Part shown: positions 7,301 to 8,600 of the stretch, in pieces | How the letters are laid out: each line of letters starts with the position of its first letter | Numbering within the stretch: position 1 is the first letter of the stretch | DNA from: Verrucomicrobia bacterium UBA1629 | GTDB taxonomy: Bacteria; Verrucomicrobiota; Kiritimatiellia; RFP12; UBA1067 | Assembly (NCBI GenBank): GCA_002321305.1 | Contig: DCMF01000125.1 | Coordinates: forward strand, 295-8,894 | DNA length: 8,600 nucleotides | Direction: 5' to 3' | Notes under the pieces: generated by a model | Seen by the model: only the letters and a program-made list of their open reading frames with translations | Told to the model about the DNA's origin: nothing | Databases searched by the model: none | Translations under genes and position numbers: made by a program

Positions 7301-8205
7301 CGAACCTCCGGGCCAAGGAGAAGGCGGGGCGGCTTGCCGTCAAGTCGGACAACCGGGTCCTGCTGGACACGGAGGTCGCGCTTACGCCGCAGGGAAAGAA
7401 AGTCCTGACCTTGCCGCTGCCCGAACAGGCGGGGCGCACAAAGGCGGCCTATACGCTGGAGTTCCATGCGCCGGGGAAAGAGCCACTGTTCAAGGAATTC
7501 GACCTCGACCTGTTCAAGGCCCGCAAGGCGCCGGCCGGATTTGCGGCGGACGGGAATCTGGCGAAATGGGCCGATGCGCCAGCTGTCGCGCTGGCGACTT
7601 ACCGCGACTATCCGCCGCCGGCCAAGAGCAAGTGGTTCGGACATCCGCTCTTCCGCAAGGGCGACGCCGATCTCGCGGCGAACGTGCGGGCGAAGTGGAA
7701 CGAGAAGGGTCTTTACCTGCTCGTCGAGGTGACGGACGACGTCTACAGCCCCGATCCGCGCGAGAACATTCTCGCGTCGTACAACGGCGACGGGCTTCAG
7801 ATCTACCTCGATGTCTTCGGCGACGGAGACCGGAACGCCGTGCGCGGCAGCTATGCGCCGGACGACCAGGCCTACATGATCCGATGCCGGGACGGCAAGA
7901 AGGTCGAAGCCTACCGCGAAGTCGCGCCGTGGAAGCAGTTCGCGTTCACCCGCCCCGGCCCCGAGCCGCGCATCGGGGGCACGTTTGTCAAGACGGCCGC
8001 CGGCTACGCCTTCGACCTCTTCTTCCCGGTTGAGTCGCTTCCGCCGTGGAGTCCGAAGGCCGGTGCGGCGATGGGAATCTCGATTCTCGTCAACGACAAC
8101 GACGGCGACTATCGCAAGCGGGCCGCCCAGCTGAACGAGGGCGAGGAGCCCATGGGCCGCCCCGGCATCTGGCCTTTGATGGTCCTGGAAGAGGAAAACA
8201 AGTAA
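4312..8205 (+). CDS. Secreted multi-domain glycoside hydrolase-like protein (clan GH-A type barrel with CBM4/9 and CBM9-like domains)
   Basis: This is a complete 1297-residue exported protein, probably a glycan hydrolase. Start 4312 is chosen for its AGGAG site; 4336 (M9) is the alternative. The signal peptide has a K/R n-region (K10, R11, K16), a hydrophobic core and cleavage near ALA-A (32-35). Residues 36-280 are an unassigned beta-rich domain. Residues 284-436 match the CBM4/9 pattern, from NGSFEDG (290-296) to VWFDAVSF (428-435). Residues 444-555 look like a beta-sandwich. Residues 560-870 look like a (beta/alpha)8 barrel: WWKTVNEP (672-679) gives candidate acid/base E678, VHPY lies at 738-741, and KILFSEGN (766-773) gives candidate nucleophile E771. 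A small beta domain follows (about 875-965). Residues 1076-1294 resemble CBM9: DGNLAKWADAP (1080-1090), GLYLLVEVTDD (1133-1143), GDGLQIYLD (1159-1167). Clan GH-A is inferred from motif order; the family and substrate are not recognisable. The stop lies 12 bases before the next gene. Confidence 0.88.
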   Translation: MQSRKANNMKRLSLTKWGIVVGWAAALSAGSALAAEFTGKSFAGANGEITFDERGRLDFRDNASKIEAGWSGFDPAGKYICLGGAKNVRRTIDADARRIRVTGDLPAGEKNAALPLFGELAFAPDGKRVRVTFRIGTPERPAKGFRFYAANSFRSRKLGDAHGREVWADGEKRNANFNPAQRRRFDVDLGESPAEVRLALAPDRTELAFLPVTGRIGVAQNWEKPQETYDRFEVVFGSPENRAEIVYDIDLDLPLSREAAAKGYIVNGFDFGPAGFRLPDFSRSPNLLVNGSFEDGLAGWQNRRHGATEGDWPEGYAWQIDETTAVHGKRSLRQYVHGGNGNLASFAFPVKPRTKYTVSFWAKTDLDAADAPELVLTGWTQAYGPYVDGGSFGRPTKEWKRYTRVYTTPNRLIQVALGIVDRKKPGHVWFDAVSFTEGETPPDPYVCCDVGVSLETTAPMHTADYGGILGAKLRVRSAAPGKGRVAWKCRDVFKRTLKKGAFDVSLRGGEEPFWREMPELEGFEPGTYVIESRLTGFGEPVVFYSRFAVLVDKSAPFKHRTLLNGVGGARVVEVTERFLTACAKAGMGSVVSFKPPTRKCYERFYRPLGYKVISQILCDDKMPFNWDQENFLGKWNVARTRPNGLPTVPDSAKPEFVKCGYEMGRKYPYIDWWKTVNEPMYTPEDTRAAVKVMGWIAEGLHKADPQAKMLTPDPGAVDESVVEFWNGGGSNYCSNPAVHPYREHPERPDLDADIQMLRTKFSKDTKILFSEGNLFSMFELPENNVTAIGHGKALASSDSCRLHHFTYDIGLGEKASLAHIMRYRLAAFKHADFVLVDNDWNFCAPEVPFIGLDMVPSAQVFSINTLASLLGDADFRCDILFGEPVRCYLFEDAEKRPVAVIWNYDMNVFTEPQLVSSLVLAGLTEPFELFNMTGAREKTPENGLLPVDGCPLFVRGRPGRLAAFKRQFEALDMVGGAVPDFRIETEIKDAKLNLVVSNLRAKEKAGRLAVKSDNRVLLDTEVALTPQGKKVLTLPLPEQAGRTKAAYTLEFHAPGKEPLFKEFDLDLFKARKAPAGFAADGNLAKWADAPAVALATYRDYPPPAKSKWFGHPLFRKGDADLAANVRAKWNEKGLYLLVEVTDDVYSPDPRENILASYNGDGLQIYLDVFGDGDRNAVRGSYAPDDQAYMIRCRDGKKVEAYREVAPWKQFAFTRPGPEPRIGGTFVKTAAGYAFDLFFPVESLPPWSPKAGAAMGISILVNDNDGDYRKRAAQLNEGEEPMGRPGIWPLMVLEEENK

Positions 8206-8208
8206 AAA

Positions 8209-8213
8209 AGGAG
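8209..8213 (+). promoter_or_regulatory. Ribosome binding site of the oxidoreductase gene
   Basis: AGGAG in an A-rich context ends 4 bases before the ATG at 8218. The 12-base gap holds only this site, so translation of this gene is probably coupled to the upstream gene on one transcript. Confidence 0.8.
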
Positions 8214-8217
8214 AAAA

Positions 8218-8600
8218 ATGAAAAAGACAGTGAAAATCAATCGGCGCAGCTTCCTTTTCGGATCTGCGGCGGCAACCGCCCTCGCCGGCTGCGCGACCTC
8301 CAGGATGGGGGCGCGCGCGCTCAAGCCGGGCGAGAAGTACCGTGTGGCCATGATTGGCTACGGCATCCAGATGCGTACCGCGCTTCTGCCGCAGTTCCTG
8401 GACAAGAAGCTTGCGGCGAACGTGGACGTCGTCGCGGTTTGCGACTGCGACCGCGTACGCGCGGCGGCGGGCGTCGAGCAGGTCAACAAGGCGTACGGCA
8501 ACAGCGCGTGCAAGGTCGTCTACGACTTCCGCGAGGTGCTGTCCGACCCCGAAATCGACGCGGTGTGCATCGCGACGCCGGACCACTGGCACGCCTACAT
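8218..8600 (+). CDS. Tat-exported Gfo/Idh/MocA-family oxidoreductase, probable lipoprotein (3' truncated by window end)
   Basis: Only the first 127 codons are present. The N-terminus has a twin-arginine motif, N-R-R-S-F-L (8-13), then an alanine-rich stretch and a lipobox L-A-G-C with C25, so the product is probably exported folded and then lipidated. From residue 41 a Rossmann fold begins: YRVAMIGYG (41-49) is the first strand and dinucleotide loop, VVAVCDCD (71-78) ends the second strand with acidic residues that would hold the NAD(P) ribose, and ATPDHWHAY (119-127) is the superfamily's 'TPDHxH' signature. The loop reads GYGIQM, so the third glycine of GxGxxG is missing. Family members usually run to about 350-450 residues, so most of the protein lies outside. 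Known roles include sugar dehydrogenases and, in GH109, NAD-dependent glycosidases. The DHWH signature looks more like the general oxidoreductase group, but the missing C-terminal domain decides. The start is supported by AGGAG and the leader. Confidence 0.9.
   Translation, partial: MKKTVKINRRSFLFGSAAATALAGCATSRMGARALKPGEKYRVAMIGYGIQMRTALLPQFLDKKLAANVDVVAVCDCDRVRAAAGVEQVNKAYGNSACKVVYDFREVLSDPEIDAVCIATPDHWHAY

Noticed and set aside
5971..8592. 873-codon open frame on the minus strand spanning the end of gene 2 and the start of gene 3
   Set aside because: The plus strand carries clear domains here (barrel motifs, CBM9-like domain, Tat leader, Rossmann fold). The minus-strand translation is Arg/Val/His-rich without recognisable motifs, as expected for antisense of GC-rich codons, and it reads straight through the 12-base intergenic ribosome binding site.

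Overview
The window is GC-rich and carries three closely packed plus-strand genes: two complete, very large secreted proteins and the start of a third. The combination suggests a polysaccharide-degrading Gram-negative of the PVC group, most likely Kiritimatiellota/Lentisphaerota or another Verrucomicrobiota relative. The clues are a giant protein with autotransporter-associated beta-strand (PATR) repeats but no visible barrel, a multi-domain secreted glycosidase-like protein, and a Gfo/Idh/MocA oxidoreductase with a Tat plus lipobox leader. This placement is inference; there is no rRNA or marker gene here.

Layout. Bases 1-63 are a short leader with an 8-bp tandem repeat and a ribosome binding site. 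Bases 64-4281 encode a 1405-residue exported beta-helix/PATR protein that appears to consist of two passenger-like halves. After a 30-base gap with no terminator, 4312-8205 encodes a 1297-residue exported protein. Its order is signal peptide, an unassigned beta-rich domain, a CBM4/9-type domain, a beta-sandwich-like region, a probable clan GH-A (beta/alpha)8 barrel with candidate catalytic glutamates E678 and E771, a small beta domain, and a C-terminal CBM9-like domain. After 12 bases a third gene starts at 8218 and runs off the window. It encodes an exported, probably lipid-anchored Rossmann-fold oxidoreductase of the Gfo/Idh/MocA superfamily.

Working together. Same strand, gaps of 30 and 12 bases, and no terminator suggest one operon for extracytoplasmic carbohydrate handling. 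The PATR protein would be a surface or secreted beta-helical protein (adhesin, scaffold or coat). The second protein would bind and probably cleave a glycan. The third would carry out redox chemistry, or NAD-dependent cleavage, on sugars outside the cytoplasm. The substrate cannot be read from the sequence. I see no mobile elements, CRISPR arrays, tRNA or rRNA genes, and no stretch over 300 bases without a gene.
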